Source: [Pasteurella] aerogenes (GTDB taxonomy: Bacteria; Pseudomonadota; Gammaproteobacteria; Enterobacterales; Pasteurellaceae). Taken from it: a stretch of 64,000 nt of DNA. The stretch spans positions 186,001 to 250,000 of the forward strand of contig LR134362.1 of assembly GCA_900637275.1 (NCBI GenBank), written 5' to 3'. The notes under the pieces were generated by a model. That model made no database searches and had not been told where the DNA came from. It saw only the letters and a list, made by a program, of their open reading frames with translations. Both the position numbers and the translations under genes were made by a program. Below are positions 1-8,333 of the stretch, piece after piece; the stretch's first letter is position 1; every line of letters begins with the position of its first letter.

Positions 1-9
1 TTATCAAAG

Positions 10-71
10 AATTTTTGCAAAAATTTGATCACTGCCACAAAAATGAAATTTATTTTTCATTTATATTTCAT
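10..71. promoter_or_regulatory. Candidate operator cluster upstream of iolD
   Basis: Two inverted repeats lie ahead of iolD. A perfect 16-base palindrome, AATTTTTGCAAAAATT, occupies 10-25. ATGAAA-N6-TTTCAT occupies 43-60, with a further TTTCAT at 66-71. A possible -10 (TATACT, 92-97) follows, without a convincing -35. Repeats of this kind are typical of repressor sites, and RpiR-type IolR repressors control iol genes in enteric bacteria; which regulator binds here is inference. The upstream gene, if any, lies outside the window. Confidence 0.4.
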
Positions 72-133
72 TTGGAATAAAAATGTGATTATATACTGCA
101 AAACCAAGTGAGTTACTTTGTTAGGAGATGAAT

Positions 134-2074
134 ATGAAAACCGTCAGACTTACTGTAGCACAAGCATTAGTAAAATTTCTTGATAATCAATATATTGAAT
201 TTGATGGTAAGGTCACTAAATTTGTAGAAGGTATTTTTAGTATTTTTGGACATGGAAATGTACTGGGAATGGGACAAGCTCTGGAACAAGATCGTGGCGG
301 TCTTATTGTTCGACAAGGACGTAATGAGCAAGGAATGGCGCATGTGGCGATGGGATTTGCCAAACAAAAATTGCGTAAGCAAATTTATGCTTGTACCTCG
401 TCTGTAGGTCCGGGGGCAGCAAATATGATTACTGCTGCGGCGACTGCCACTGCTAACCGTATTCCACTTCTATTATTGCCGGGTGATGTGTTTGCAACTC
501 GCCAACCCGATCCGGTTTTACAACAAATTGAGCAAACCCATGATTTAAGTATTAGTACGAATGATGCTTTTCGAGCGGTCAGTAAATACTGGGATCGCGT
601 AAGTCGTCCGGAACAATTGATGAGTGCTTGTATTAATGCCATGCGTGTATTGACAGATCCGGCAGAAACTGGTGCGGTAACCATTGCTTTACCGCAAGAT
701 GTACAAGCAGAAGCTTATGATTTCCCTGAATCCTTTTTACAAAAACGTATTCATCGGATTGAACGTACATTACCGACAGAACCGATGTTACAAGATGCAT
801 TAGCGTTAATTCAAAGCAAGAAAAAACCGTTGATTATTTGTGGTGGTGGCGTGCGTTATTCTGAAGCGGCGGAGCAATTAAAAGCTTTCGCTGAAACTTA
901 TCGTATTCCATTTGCTGAAACCCAGGCGGGAAAAAGTGCGGTGATTTCTGAGCATGAATTAAATGTTGGTGGTGTGGGAGAAACGGGTTGCTTATCTGCA
1001 AATTTACTTGCTAAAGAGGCGGATTTAGTGATTGGTATCGGTACTCGATATACCGACTTTACGACTTCTTCCAAATGGATTTTCCAAAATCCAGATGTTG
1101 CCTATTTGAACATTAATGTGGCACGTTTTGATGCGTATAAGTTGGATGGTGTACAAGTGACGGCGGATGCGAAAGAAACTTTACAAAAATTAACCGCACT
1201 TTTAGCTACAACCGGTTATCAAGCACAATGGGGTAATCAAATTGCAGAGGCGAAAAAACAATTTGCACAAGAGTTGGATCGCGTTTATCACGCAACTTAT
1301 ACCGGCAAAGATTTTGTGCCGGAAGTAGATGACCGTTTAAACCGTGATGCGGTATTTGCCGAATTTATTGAAATGACAAAATCCTGTTTAACGCAAAGTC
1401 GGGTGTTAGGTATTTTAAATGAAACCTTAGGTGAAAATGATGTAATTGTTGGGGCAGCGGGTAGTCTTCCTGGCGATTTACAACGTACATGGCAATCAAA
1501 AGGTGTTAATACCTATCATCTTGAATATGGTTATTCTTGTATGGGATATGAGATTGCGGCATCGTTAGGTGCGAAATTAGCAGAGCCGCAACGTGATGTT
1601 TATACTTTGTTGGGTGATGGTTCTTACATGATGTTGCATTCTGAATTGGTGACATCTATTCAAGAGAAGAAAAAAATTAATGTGGTGTTATTTGACAATA
1701 TGACCAACGGTTGTATTAATAATTTACAAATCGGTAATGGAATGGACAGTTTTGGTACGGAATTCCGTTTTAGAAACGAGCAAACCAACCAACTGGACGG
1801 GGCTTTTGTGCCGGTAGATTTTGCTATGAATGCCGCTTCTTACGGTTGTAAAACCTATAAAGTCACTAATGAAGAAGAGTTGCGCTTTGCGTTGGAAGAT
1901 GCGAAAAAACAAACAGTTTCCACGTTAATTGATGTAAAAGTCTTGCCAAAAACGATGGTACATGGTTATGGCAGTTGGTGGCACGTGGGGGTGGCGGCGG
2001 TTTCTGAAAAAGAAACGATTCGCGAAGCCTATGAAAATTCGGTGAAACGAATTGATGAAGCAAGACGTTATTAA
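134..2074 (+). CDS. iolD: 3D-(3,5/4)-trihydroxycyclohexane-1,2-dione hydrolase IolD
   Basis: IolD is a thiamine-diphosphate enzyme that opens the six-carbon ring of THcHDO, the product of IolE, to give 5-deoxy-glucuronate. The protein (about 646 aa, usual for IolD) has the three-domain layout of the acetolactate-synthase superfamily: an N-terminal pyrimidine-binding part with GQALEQDRGG and GPGAANM, a central domain, and a C-terminal ThDP-diphosphate motif GDGSYMM near residue 494 followed by the expected Asn in DNMTNG. The ATG at 134 is preferred to that at 128, because AGGAG (123-127) directly abuts the earlier codon but sits six bases before the later one. It is first in the iolD-iolE-iolG unit. 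An uptake signal (1193-1201) lies inside the gene. Confidence 0.93.
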   Translation: MKTVRLTVAQALVKFLDNQYIEFDGKVTKFVEGIFSIFGHGNVLGMGQALEQDRGGLIVRQGRNEQGMAHVAMGFAKQKLRKQIYACTSSVGPGAANMITAAATATANRIPLLLLPGDVFATRQPDPVLQQIEQTHDLSISTNDAFRAVSKYWDRVSRPEQLMSACINAMRVLTDPAETGAVTIALPQDVQAEAYDFPESFLQKRIHRIERTLPTEPMLQDALALIQSKKKPLIICGGGVRYSEAAEQLKAFAETYRIPFAETQAGKSAVISEHELNVGGVGETGCLSANLLAKEADLVIGIGTRYTDFTTSSKWIFQNPDVAYLNINVARFDAYKLDGVQVTADAKETLQKLTALLATTGYQAQWGNQIAEAKKQFAQELDRVYHATYTGKDFVPEVDDRLNRDAVFAEFIEMTKSCLTQSRVLGILNETLGENDVIVGAAGSLPGDLQRTWQSKGVNTYHLEYGYSCMGYEIAASLGAKLAEPQRDVYTLLGDGSYMMLHSELVTSIQEKKKINVVLFDNMTNGCINNLQIGNGMDSFGTEFRFRNEQTNQLDGAFVPVDFAMNAASYGCKTYKVTNEEELRFALEDAKKQTVSTLIDVKVLPKTMVHGYGSWWHVGVAAVSEKETIREAYENSVKRIDEARRY

Positions 2075-2137
2075 TTTTATGCGGTAGGTTTGCCTGCCAA
2101 ACACAATTCAATCATTCTTTAATAGAAGGACCATAAT

Positions 2138-3034
2138 ATGAAAGCTGAAAACGTGAAATTGGGCATTGCGCCAATTGGTTGGACCAATGATGATTTGCCT
2201 GAGTTAGGTTCGGAGAATACCTTTGAACAATGTGTAAGTGAGATGGCTTTAGCCGGTTATGTCGGGTGTGAAGTGGGTAATAAATATCCGCGCGATGTAG
2301 CTGTGTTGAAACATAAACTTGATGTTCGTGGTATTCAAATTTGTAATGCTTGGTTTAGTACGTTCTTTGTTGATGGTAAAAAAGAAGAAACAATCGCTGA
2401 ATTTATTAAGCATCGCGATTTTTTACATGCGATGGGAGCGAAAGTGATCGGTTGTTCCGAACAAAGTCGAAGTATTCAAGGTCAGAAAAAAGCGATCTTC
2501 AAAGAAAAAACCGTTTTCACTGAAGCCGAATGGCAATTATTGGCTGAAGGTTATAATGAATTGGCTAAATTAGCTGCTGAAAAAGGCATGAAAGTCTCTT
2601 TACATCACCATATGGGAACAGGTATCCAAACACCGGAAGAAATTGATAAATATATGGAAATGACAAATGATGATGTGTATTTGTTATTCGATTCCGGTCA
2701 TATTTACTACTCTGAAGGCAGCCAAGAAGTGATGTTGCAAGTATTGGAGAAATATGTGGATCGTATCGTACACGTACACTTAAAAGATGTGCGTGATGAA
2801 GTCGTGGCAGAAGTGAAAGCCAACGATTTGAGTTTCTTGGAAGGGGTGAAAAAAGGAACCTTTACTGTTCCGGGAGACGGTGTAATTGATTTTAAACCGA
2901 TTTTCGATATTTTAGAAAAACACAATTACAAAGGATGGATGGTCGTTGAAGCTGAACAGGATCCGGCACTTGCCAATCCGTTCGAATATGCGGTGAAAGG
3001 TCGTAAATACATTCGTGAAGTTGCAGGAGTTTAA
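2138..3034 (+). CDS. iolE: Myo-inosose-2 dehydratase IolE
   Basis: IolE removes water from 2-keto-myo-inositol (scyllo-inosose, made by IolG) to give the trihydroxycyclohexanedione used by IolD. The 298-residue protein is a xylose-isomerase-like TIM barrel. IolE signatures are visible: IAPIGWTNDDLPELG near the N-terminus, the metal-site stretch SLHHHMGTGIQTPEE, LLFDSGHIYY, HVHLKDV and a C-terminal VEAEQD. It lies 63 bases after iolD with the ribosome site AGAAGGA, and its stop is one base before the iolG start codon, so the three genes are surely one transcript. Confidence 0.93.
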   Translation: MKAENVKLGIAPIGWTNDDLPELGSENTFEQCVSEMALAGYVGCEVGNKYPRDVAVLKHKLDVRGIQICNAWFSTFFVDGKKEETIAEFIKHRDFLHAMGAKVIGCSEQSRSIQGQKKAIFKEKTVFTEAEWQLLAEGYNELAKLAAEKGMKVSLHHHMGTGIQTPEEIDKYMEMTNDDVYLLFDSGHIYYSEGSQEVMLQVLEKYVDRIVHVHLKDVRDEVVAEVKANDLSFLEGVKKGTFTVPGDGVIDFKPIFDILEKHNYKGWMVVEAEQDPALANPFEYAVKGRKYIREVAGV

Positions 3035-3035
3035 A

Positions 3036-4046
3036 ATGATTAAAGTAGGTATTATTGGTGCTGGTCGTATTGGTCGTGTTCATTCAGAAAGTATTACTAA
3101 ATATGTGAAAGGGGCAGAAATTAAAGCGATTTCTGATGTCCGTGTGACTGATGAACTAAAAACATGGGCGCAAGGAATGGGAATTCCTCATGTTTATGAA
3201 GATTACAATCAAATTTTACAAGATCCTGAGATTGATGCGGTATTAGTATGTTCATCAACCAATACTCATGCGCCGATTTCTATTGCGGCAGCGAAAGCGG
3301 GTAAACATATTTTCTGTGAAAAACCGATTGATGCAGATGTCGGCCGTATCAAAGAAGTATTAGAGGAAGTGAAAAAAGCAGGCGTAAAATTCCAAGTGGG
3401 CTTTAATCGTCGTTTTGATCATAACTTTAAAGCAATTAAAACTCGTGTTGCTAATGGAGATATTGGTGAACCACATTTAATTCGTGTTACCTCTCGCGAT
3501 CCAGATGCTCCGCCAATTGAATATGTAAAAGTTTCCGGCGGTATGTTCTTTGATATGACCATTCATGATTTTGATATGGTTCGTTATCTTTCCGGTAGCG
3601 AAGTCACTGAAGTTTATGCGGCAGGGGGCGTATTAGTTAACCCTGAGATTGGAAAAGCTGGTGATATTGATACTGCAGTGATTACATTAAAACTTGCCAA
3701 TGGGGCGATTGCGGTAATTGATAATAGTCGTAAAGCCGTTTATGGTTATGATCAACGTGCTGAGGTTTTCGGTTCAAAAGGTGCTGTACAAACGCGTAAC
3801 GACACGGATTCTACCGCGGTTTATTCTTGTGAAGCCGGTGTGATCGCAGAGAAACCGAAATATTTCTTCTTGGAACGTTATATGCAATCTTTTGCAGACG
3901 AAATGGCGTGTTTTGTTGACTCTGTAGTCAATGATAAGCCGACTTTAGTCAATGGTAACGATGGATTACAACCGGTATTAATTGCCATTGCCGCGAAAAA
4001 ATCACTGGATGAAGGACGTCCAGTAAAATTGAGCGAAATTGCTTAA
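3036..4046 (+). CDS. iolG: Inositol 2-dehydrogenase IolG
   Basis: IolG is the NAD-dependent enzyme that oxidises myo-inositol to 2-keto-myo-inositol, the first step of the pathway. It is a 336-residue Gfo/Idh/MocA protein: N-terminal Rossmann motif GIIGAGRIGRVH, the family lysine in CEKPIDADVGRI, and the C-terminal substrate domain with GGMFFDMTIHDFDM. The ATG at 3036 is chosen over an upstream in-frame start at 3015 because GCAGGAG (3024-3030) is correctly spaced and the longer form would overlap iolE. A terminator follows directly. Close paralogues act on other inositol isomers, so substrate range is inferred from its place after iolE. Confidence 0.9.
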   Translation: MIKVGIIGAGRIGRVHSESITKYVKGAEIKAISDVRVTDELKTWAQGMGIPHVYEDYNQILQDPEIDAVLVCSSTNTHAPISIAAAKAGKHIFCEKPIDADVGRIKEVLEEVKKAGVKFQVGFNRRFDHNFKAIKTRVANGDIGEPHLIRVTSRDPDAPPIEYVKVSGGMFFDMTIHDFDMVRYLSGSEVTEVYAAGGVLVNPEIGKAGDIDTAVITLKLANGAIAVIDNSRKAVYGYDQRAEVFGSKGAVQTRNDTDSTAVYSCEAGVIAEKPKYFFLERYMQSFADEMACFVDSVVNDKPTLVNGNDGLQPVLIAIAAKKSLDEGRPVKLSEIA

Positions 4047-4063
4047 TTTATCCATTATCAATG

Positions 4064-4090
4064 AGGCACGTTGACAAACGTGCCTTTTTT
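4064..4090 (+). terminator. Terminator of iolDEG
   Basis: AGGCACGTT, loop GACA, AACGTGCCT, then a run of T. The nine-base-pair stem is perfect and lies just after the iolG stop, so the AraC gene is probably transcribed mostly from its own promoter or by read-through. Confidence 0.85.
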
Positions 4091-4123
4091 ATCTGAGAAA
4101 GTGGAATTTTAAAAGGTGATTTT

Positions 4124-4987
4124 ATGTTGCAATATTTTTTAGAAGAAAACAAATTCTCGATTTTTGAAAACAATCGCCTACCGCAACTGCTTTATTTATG
4201 CAATACCGAAACGATGCAACAAAATTTTCCACGCGCGTTGCATAAACATGATGATCGTCTTGAAATCGTTTTTATTGTCAAAGGTCGAGGTATCCATTTA
4301 ATAGGCGATGTTAAATATCATACTAAAGCAGGTGATATTTTAATTTTTAACCGAGATGTCATTCATGATGAAATGGCGGAAGTAAATTCCGATATGGTAG
4401 TTTATTGCTGTGGTATCAAAGAGTTGCATATTAAAGGAATGGAAAAAAACCGACTTTTTGATATTGATTCGCCAGCAGTTATCTCTAGTGGCGATAAGCA
4501 CGACATGATTGAACAACTTTTAGCGATCATGTTTTTACAAATTAAAGAAAATGGAAATAAAGCCAGTGAAACCTGTCGTTATCTACTGTCAACTTTATTA
4601 ACGCTTATTGTAAAATTACCTCGCGAAACAATCAAAACGATCCCTTATAAAAAACTGACGTTAGTTGAACAGGTCAAACAATATTTAGATGCACATTATG
4701 CAGAAAATATCACGTTGGATAATTTGGCTTTTCGTTTTAATTTAAGTCCTTATTACCTTTCTCATCTTTTTAAGCAAGAAACTCACTTTTCGCCTATTCA
4801 CTATTTAATTCGGCGGCGTATTGGCGAAGCGCAATCACTATTGACTTACACCAATTACAGCATCAGCAAAATCGCAGGTTTAGTCGGCTATGACAATGCC
4901 AACTATTTTAGTACGTTATTTACGAAAATGATTGGAATTTCGCCAAGTTTATATCGCACGTCTTGGGTGGGAGAGAAACGTAGTTAA
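4124..4987 (+). CDS. AraC-family regulator, probably of the iol genes
   Basis: This 287-residue protein has an N-terminal cupin sensing domain (HKHDDRLEIVFIVKGRG, with KAGDILIFNRDVIHDE) and a C-terminal pair of helix-turn-helix motifs (about residues 185-283: ENITLDNLAFRFNLSPYYLSHLFK and YSISKIAGLVGYDNANYFSTLF), the AraC/XylS layout. The start has AAAGGTGA at a good distance. It sits between iolDEG and a second unit of inositol-type genes, so it most likely senses an inositol or a breakdown product and activates one or both units. That role rests on position only; many AraC proteins with cupin domains respond to other sugars. Confidence 0.85.
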   Translation: MLQYFLEENKFSIFENNRLPQLLYLCNTETMQQNFPRALHKHDDRLEIVFIVKGRGIHLIGDVKYHTKAGDILIFNRDVIHDEMAEVNSDMVVYCCGIKELHIKGMEKNRLFDIDSPAVISSGDKHDMIEQLLAIMFLQIKENGNKASETCRYLLSTLLTLIVKLPRETIKTIPYKKLTLVEQVKQYLDAHYAENITLDNLAFRFNLSPYYLSHLFKQETHFSPIHYLIRRRIGEAQSLLTYTNYSISKIAGLVGYDNANYFSTLFTKMIGISPSLYRTSWVGEKRS

Positions 4988-5059
4988 GTTGTTTTGCTAA
5001 AAAGGGCGGTCATTTTTTTCATGATTTTTACAGAACGCAAGAAAATAATGATTATTACG

Positions 5060-5078
5060 TAAATTTGTGACAAATTTA
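5060..5078. promoter_or_regulatory. Perfect inverted repeat before the second inositol unit
   Basis: TAAATTTG-TGA-CAAATTTA: eight-base arms match perfectly around a three-base centre. It lies 106 bases before the isomerase gene start, upstream of a possible -10 (TATACT, 5146-5151) that lacks a clear -35, as expected for a promoter needing an activator. It is a good candidate operator for the AraC protein just upstream or for another regulator. Not a terminator: there is no T-run. Confidence 0.5.
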
Positions 5079-5183
5079 GCAAAAAAACGTGTTTTTCCCC
5101 TGAATAAAAAGCAAGAATGTGAAGATCTTGTTTTTCCGTTCTTTATATACTTTGCACATCAGATGAGAAATCGGAGGTTGTGC

Positions 5184-6110
5184 ATGAGTATCAAAATTTC
5201 TACTGCGCCTTGTTGTTGGGGCGTTGATGATCCGAAAAATCCTTATTTGCCTCAATGGACGTTGGTGCTAAATGAAGCGCATCAAGCGGGCTATAAAGGC
5301 ATTGAATTAGGACCTTATGGTTATTTGCCAATTGATATTGAATTGGTTTCACAAGAATTACAGAAAAATGATTTGTTTATTGTTGCGGGAACGATTTTTG
5401 ATGATTTGGTTGCTGAAGAAAATCAGGAAAAATTGCAGCAGCAAGCGCATGATATTTGTCGCTTGATAACTCAATTACCACAAGCACCGCAAGAAGATGG
5501 ACAAAAATTTCCAACGCCTTATTTGGTACTGATTGATTGGGGCCATGATGAACGGGATTATGCGGCTGGACATCCGGATAAAGCACCAAGATTATCAGAT
5601 ACTCAATGGGAAAATATGATGGTGCATACCAAAAAATTAGCGGAAATTGCCAAAAGTTATGGGGTACGCGCGGTTATTCATCCTCATGCGGGGGGCTATA
5701 TTGAATTTGCAGATGAAATTGCACAAGTTGTTCGCGATATTCCATATGATCTGGCGGGACTTTGTTTAGATACAGGACATCTGTTCTATTCCAAAATGGA
5801 TCCGGTGGAATACTTACGCCAATATGCTGATGTGATTGATTATGTGCATTTTAAAGACATTAATTTAGCAAAATATCATGAAGTGATGCAGCAAAAAATC
5901 CGTTTTTTTGAAGCCTGCGCTGAGGGGGTTATGTGTCGTATCGGAGAAGGCTGCATTGATTATGCCGCAGTGCGTGATGTGTTAATACATGAATTAAAAT
6001 ATCAAGGTTATATTACGGTTGAACAAGAGCGAGATCCACGTAATTCGGGGTCAAGTTTGCGCGATGTAAAAATCAGTCGTGATAATTTGCAGCAGATTGG
6101 TTTTGAATAA
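5184..6110 (+). CDS. IolE/IolI-like sugar isomerase or dehydratase (TIM barrel)
   Basis: A 308-residue xylose-isomerase-like TIM-barrel protein. Likely metal and catalytic residues are visible in GIELG, HPHAGG, LDTGH, HFKD and the C-terminal VEQERDPRN. It resembles IolE and IolI (inosose dehydratase and inosose isomerase) but is clearly different from the iolE copy earlier in the window. The start at 5184 is set by CGGAGG at 5172-5177; an in-frame ORF reaching back to 5067 has no ribosome site and an unlikely N-terminus. It forms a tight run with the dehydrogenase and iolH that follow. A role on another inositol isomer or its keto form is inference; the substrate cannot be read from the sequence. 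Confidence 0.8.
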   Translation: MSIKISTAPCCWGVDDPKNPYLPQWTLVLNEAHQAGYKGIELGPYGYLPIDIELVSQELQKNDLFIVAGTIFDDLVAEENQEKLQQQAHDICRLITQLPQAPQEDGQKFPTPYLVLIDWGHDERDYAAGHPDKAPRLSDTQWENMMVHTKKLAEIAKSYGVRAVIHPHAGGYIEFADEIAQVVRDIPYDLAGLCLDTGHLFYSKMDPVEYLRQYADVIDYVHFKDINLAKYHEVMQQKIRFFEACAEGVMCRIGEGCIDYAAVRDVLIHELKYQGYITVEQERDPRNSGSSLRDVKISRDNLQQIGFE

Positions 6111-6137
6111 AAGTGCGGTCAATTTTAGGAGAGAAAT

Positions 6138-7304
6138 ATGATTTATGGTGAAAAACGGGTAGAACGTCCCATTCGTTGGGCGATGGTCGGTGGTGGGCGT
6201 GGCAGCCAAATTGGATATATTCATCGTTCCGCCGCATTACGGGATTTTTGTTTTGAATTAGTGGCGGGGGCATTTGATCTTGATCCTGCTCGCGGTCGGG
6301 ATTTTGGTAAAAATTTGCACGTGGCAGAAGATCGTTGCTATGCGGATTATAAAACCATGTTTGCAGAGGAGGCAAAACGCGCTGACGGAATTGAAGCTGT
6401 ATCTATCGCCACACCTAATGGAACGCATTTTGAAATTTGTAAAGCTGCATTGGAAGCGGGGCTACACGTAATTTGTGAAAAACCGCTATGTTTTACTTAT
6501 GCGGAGGCGAAGGTGTTGGAAGCCTTGGCAGAGAAACAACAACGTATTGTTGGGATTACTTATGGTTATTCCGGGCATCAAGTCATCGAAGAAGCGCGAC
6601 GTCTGATTGCCGATGGAACCCTCGGGGAAATTCGTATTGTAAATATGCAGTTTGCACATGGGTTTCACAACGTTGCGGTAGAACAAAACGCTGCGAGTAC
6701 CAAGTGGCGGGTAGATCCGAAAATGGCTGGACCAAGTTATGTTCTAGGCGATCTTGGTACACATCCGCTGTTTCTTTCAGAAGTAATGTTGCCGCAGTTG
6801 AAAATTAAACGTCTGCTTTGCTCTAGACAAAGTTTTGTCAAAAGCCGCGCGCCATTGGAAGATAATGCCATGACTTTAATGGAATATGATAATGGTGCGG
6901 TGGGGACATTATGGTCTTGTTGTGTCAATGCGGGATCCATGCATGGGCAAAAAATTCGAGTGATCGGCGAAAAAGCCAGTATTGAGTGGTGGGATGAACA
7001 ACCTAATCAGTTACGCCTTGAAATACAAGGAGAACCGGTACGAATTTTGGAGCGCGGTATGGGGTATTTGCATGACAGTGCCTTACAAGAAGATCGTATC
7101 GGTGGCGGACATCCGGAAGGTTTGTTTGAAGCATGGTCAAACCTTTACGCTCGTTTTGCTGAGGCAATCGTAGCTAAAGAACAGGGTAAAACTTACGACT
7201 TTTGGTACCCGGATATTCATGCGGGTGTTGAGGGGGTTCGTTGGGTGGAAAAATGTGTTCAATCGGCGGATTTAGGTGGCGTTTGGGTCGATTACAACGA
7301 GTAA
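6138..7304 (+). CDS. Gfo/Idh/MocA dehydrogenase, possibly for another inositol isomer
   Basis: This 388-residue NAD(P)-dependent oxidoreductase has the Rossmann motif MVGGGRGSQIGYIHR, the family lysine in CEKPLCFTYAEA and the C-terminal substrate domain (GDLGTHPLFLSE). It belongs to the longer branch of the family (about 380-390 aa, starting GGGxGxxIG) that often accompanies iol genes in addition to the shorter IolG; some members oxidise scyllo- or chiro-inositol. It starts 28 bases after the isomerase, behind AGGAGAG, and is followed after 15 bases by iolH. An uptake signal (6111-6119) lies in the gap before it. Acting on an inositol isomer or related sugar is inferred from neighbours. Confidence 0.8.
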   Translation: MIYGEKRVERPIRWAMVGGGRGSQIGYIHRSAALRDFCFELVAGAFDLDPARGRDFGKNLHVAEDRCYADYKTMFAEEAKRADGIEAVSIATPNGTHFEICKAALEAGLHVICEKPLCFTYAEAKVLEALAEKQQRIVGITYGYSGHQVIEEARRLIADGTLGEIRIVNMQFAHGFHNVAVEQNAASTKWRVDPKMAGPSYVLGDLGTHPLFLSEVMLPQLKIKRLLCSRQSFVKSRAPLEDNAMTLMEYDNGAVGTLWSCCVNAGSMHGQKIRVIGEKASIEWWDEQPNQLRLEIQGEPVRILERGMGYLHDSALQEDRIGGGHPEGLFEAWSNLYARFAEAIVAKEQGKTYDFWYPDIHAGVEGVRWVEKCVQSADLGGVWVDYNE

Positions 7305-7319
7305 AACGGAGGAACTTAT

Positions 7320-8207
7320 ATGAAAATTGCATTTGATGTAGATGTGTTGGCAAAACAAATGAGCATTAGTGATATGGTGCATAAAGTCGCGGATTGGGGT
7401 TACAAATATATTGAACAATCACCGCATCCGCGGATAAATCCTTTTTACAAACATCCGCTGTTTTCACGCGAATGTGAAAAAGAATATCGCACTGCGCTGC
7501 AACGTACCGGCGTGGAGATCTCGTCTTTTATTGTGGTGTATCGTTGGTCTGGTCCAACAGAGGAACAACGTCAACACGCGGTTGCTAACTGGAAACGTAT
7601 GATTGAAATCGCCGATGCTATGGATGTACGTGTGATCAATACGGAATTATCTGGCGATCCGCAACAACCAGAAATTTGCAACGGAATGCTATTTCGTTCC
7701 TTAGATGAATTAATGCCATATTTTGAAAAATATGGTATTCGTTGTGAAATTCAGTCGCACCCGTATGATTTTTGCGAACTTAATAATGAAACCTGCGATA
7801 TTGTAAAATCTTATCGTTCGGATCACCTGAAATATGTGTATTCTTCACCACATGGCTTCTTCTATGACAAAGGCAAGGGCGATGTGCGAGCGATGCTGGA
7901 ATATGCCGGTGAGGATTTGTCGCATATTTTATTTGCCGATACATTCAATCAAACCCTAGATTGTCGTTATATTGTTAACCCGCCGGGTTGTTGTGCTACT
8001 ATTCATCAGCATTTACCTATGGGCGAGGGTGATGTGGATTTTGTTGGTATTTTTGAAAGTTTAAGAAAAATGGATTTTGCCAACCGTACTTATTCGGTCG
8101 GCGGTGAGAGTATTGCTTGTGTGTCAATGTTCGGTTTTCCTGAGAAAATGGACGTTGAAGCGCCAAGAGCGAGAGAGATTATCGAAAAAGAGTTATTGGG
8201 TAAATAG
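7320..8207 (+). CDS. iolH: IolH-like sugar isomerase/epimerase family protein
   Basis: A 295-residue TIM-barrel protein with the run of features I recognise from IolH of inositol operons: start MKIAFDVDV, then KYIEQSPHPRINPFYKHP, SSFIVVYRWSGP, INTELSG, CELNNET and RYIVNPPG. IolH is found in inositol clusters of Bacillus and others, but its reaction has not been firmly established. The start has GGAGGAA directly upstream. It is last in the second unit and is followed by a hairpin built from an uptake signal. The strong motif match makes the family call firm; function remains open. Confidence 0.78.
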   Translation: MKIAFDVDVLAKQMSISDMVHKVADWGYKYIEQSPHPRINPFYKHPLFSRECEKEYRTALQRTGVEISSFIVVYRWSGPTEEQRQHAVANWKRMIEIADAMDVRVINTELSGDPQQPEICNGMLFRSLDELMPYFEKYGIRCEIQSHPYDFCELNNETCDIVKSYRSDHLKYVYSSPHGFFYDKGKGDVRAMLEYAGEDLSHILFADTFNQTLDCRYIVNPPGCCATIHQHLPMGEGDVDFVGIFESLRKMDFANRTYSVGGESIACVSMFGFPEKMDVEAPRAREIIEKELLGK

Positions 8208-8233
8208 AAATACGTGAGCTAAACAATTTAAGC

Positions 8234-8263
8234 AAAAGTGCGGTGGTTTTTCACCGCCTTTTT
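8234..8263 (+). terminator. Terminator after iolH built on an uptake signal
   Basis: AAAGTGCGGTG, loop TTTTT, CACCGCCTTTTT. The left arm is an uptake signal (8236-8244) and the right arm an imperfect copy, followed by T. It separates the inositol genes from murQ. Confidence 0.7.
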
Positions 8264-8333
8264 ATTTCTTGCTGTAAACCCTGATGGTGGCTGTGGTAAG
8301 ATGGCGCGGTGTGAATGTAAGGGATGATGTAGT

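Noticed and set aside
84..102. Possible CRP site (TGTGA half) before iolD
   Set aside because: Only one half-site matches and it overlaps the candidate -10; the same holds for a TGTGA at 5066-5070. Too weak to call.
5067..5183. 39-residue N-terminal extension of the isomerase
   Set aside because: The strong CGGAGG at 5172-5177 marks the start at 5184, and the extension contains a likely -10 box.
128..8207. Inositol locus as a recently acquired island
   Set aside because: No integrase, tRNA, insertion sequence or flanking repeat is seen, and the base composition looks like the rest. The lower number of uptake signals alone is not enough.
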